A DNA stretch of 6,361 nucleotides, taken from the NCBI GenBank assembly GCA_013415575.1, contig JAAEES010000062.1:1-6361 (forward strand), given 5' to 3'. The translations under genes were made by a program, and so were the position numbers. The first letter of the stretch is position 1. The number at the start of each line of letters is the position of its first letter. Positions 6,203 to 6,361 of this stretch are shown here, piece by piece. The notes beneath the pieces were generated by a model. The model was given only the letters and a program-made list of their open reading frames with translations. It was not told the DNA's origin and did no database searches. Source of the stretch: Methanomicrobiales archaeon (GTDB lineage: Archaea > Halobacteriota > Methanomicrobia > Methanomicrobiales > Methanospirillaceae).

Positions 6203-6361
6203 TTACGGGTTCGGGAGCCCTGCCTTCTCATACAGTCCGGGTTTGGTGAATACGTCGATATTGATGCTGCCCATCTTTCCGTCCCGTTTGAAATAGTATT
6301 CAGGGATCCGGTCCTCGTTGTCATAGATCGAGAACCAGTAGCTGAGCTTGTAGGTTGTTTT
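6203..6361 (-). CDS. Unrecognised protein, C-terminal 52 residues, cut by the window edge
   Basis: An open minus-strand frame enters from the right edge and ends at a TAA stop (6205-6203). The visible part begins KTTYKLSYWFSIYDNED and ends FTKPGLYEKAGLPNP. It is rich in aromatic and charged residues, has no membrane segment, and looks like an ordinary soluble or secreted beta-rich domain end. Codon use (CGG, ATC, GAC, CCG) matches the neighbouring genes, supporting real coding. I do not recognise the family, and the start and full length are outside the window. It converges on the cetZ operon. An open minus-strand frame at 6324-6133 in another phase is judged a shadow of this one. Confidence 0.7.
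   Translation of the reverse strand, partial: KTTYKLSYWFSIYDNEDRIPEYYFKRDGKMGSINIDVFTKPGLYEKAGLPNP

Noticed and set aside
5937..6296. Plus-strand open frame of 119 codons at the right end
   Set aside because: There is no ribosome-binding site or recognisable motif, and its 3' half is antisense to the better supported minus-strand coding end at 6203-6361.

Overview
The window looks like euryarchaeal chromosomal DNA, most likely from a methanogen of the Methanomicrobiales type. The grounds are a CetZ-type tubulin-superfamily GTPase, a DUF2298 ('YYY' motif) membrane protein of the kind known from Archaea and Chloroflexi, AT-rich TATA-like boxes in an otherwise GC-rich sequence, heavy use of CGG and ATC codons, and an oligo-T stretch after a stop codon. 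The taxonomic placement is inferred from gene content only.

Left part (1-3314, minus strand): four genes are read leftwards as one tightly packed operon. In transcription order they are an FAD-dependent amine-oxidase-like oxidoreductase (3314-2085), a family 2 glycosyltransferase of the dolichyl-phosphate sugar synthase type (2088-1372), a multi-pass flippase-like protein of the lysylphosphatidylglycerol-synthase TM family (1388-417), and the N-terminal 145 residues of a DUF2298 membrane protein (436 to beyond base 1). The genes overlap by 4, 17 and 20 bases, and two start with GTG inside the preceding gene, which suggests translational coupling. I read the set as a module that makes and handles a lipid-linked sugar at the membrane. 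The substrate is unknown.

Middle (3315-3497): a 183-base divergent promoter region holds TATA-like boxes for both directions, a perfect 10-base palindrome, a 5-5-5 inverted repeat touching the cetZ TATA box, and a 9-base element present in opposite orientations at its two ends.

Right part (3498-5855, plus strand): a complete CetZ-like GTPase is followed after 6 bases by an unrecognised membrane-anchored protein. That protein has a signal peptide, a predicted beta-rich extracellular domain, a long helical or coiled-coil stalk, a C-terminal membrane helix and a short Arg-rich cytoplasmic tail. A T7 run after its stop is a likely terminator. The pairing of a cytoskeletal GTPase with a surface coiled-coil protein is the most interesting item here.

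Far right (5856-6361): about 350 bases without a convincing gene are followed by the C-terminal 52 residues of an unrecognised minus-strand gene that enters from beyond the window. I see no mobile elements, CRISPR arrays, tRNAs or rRNAs.
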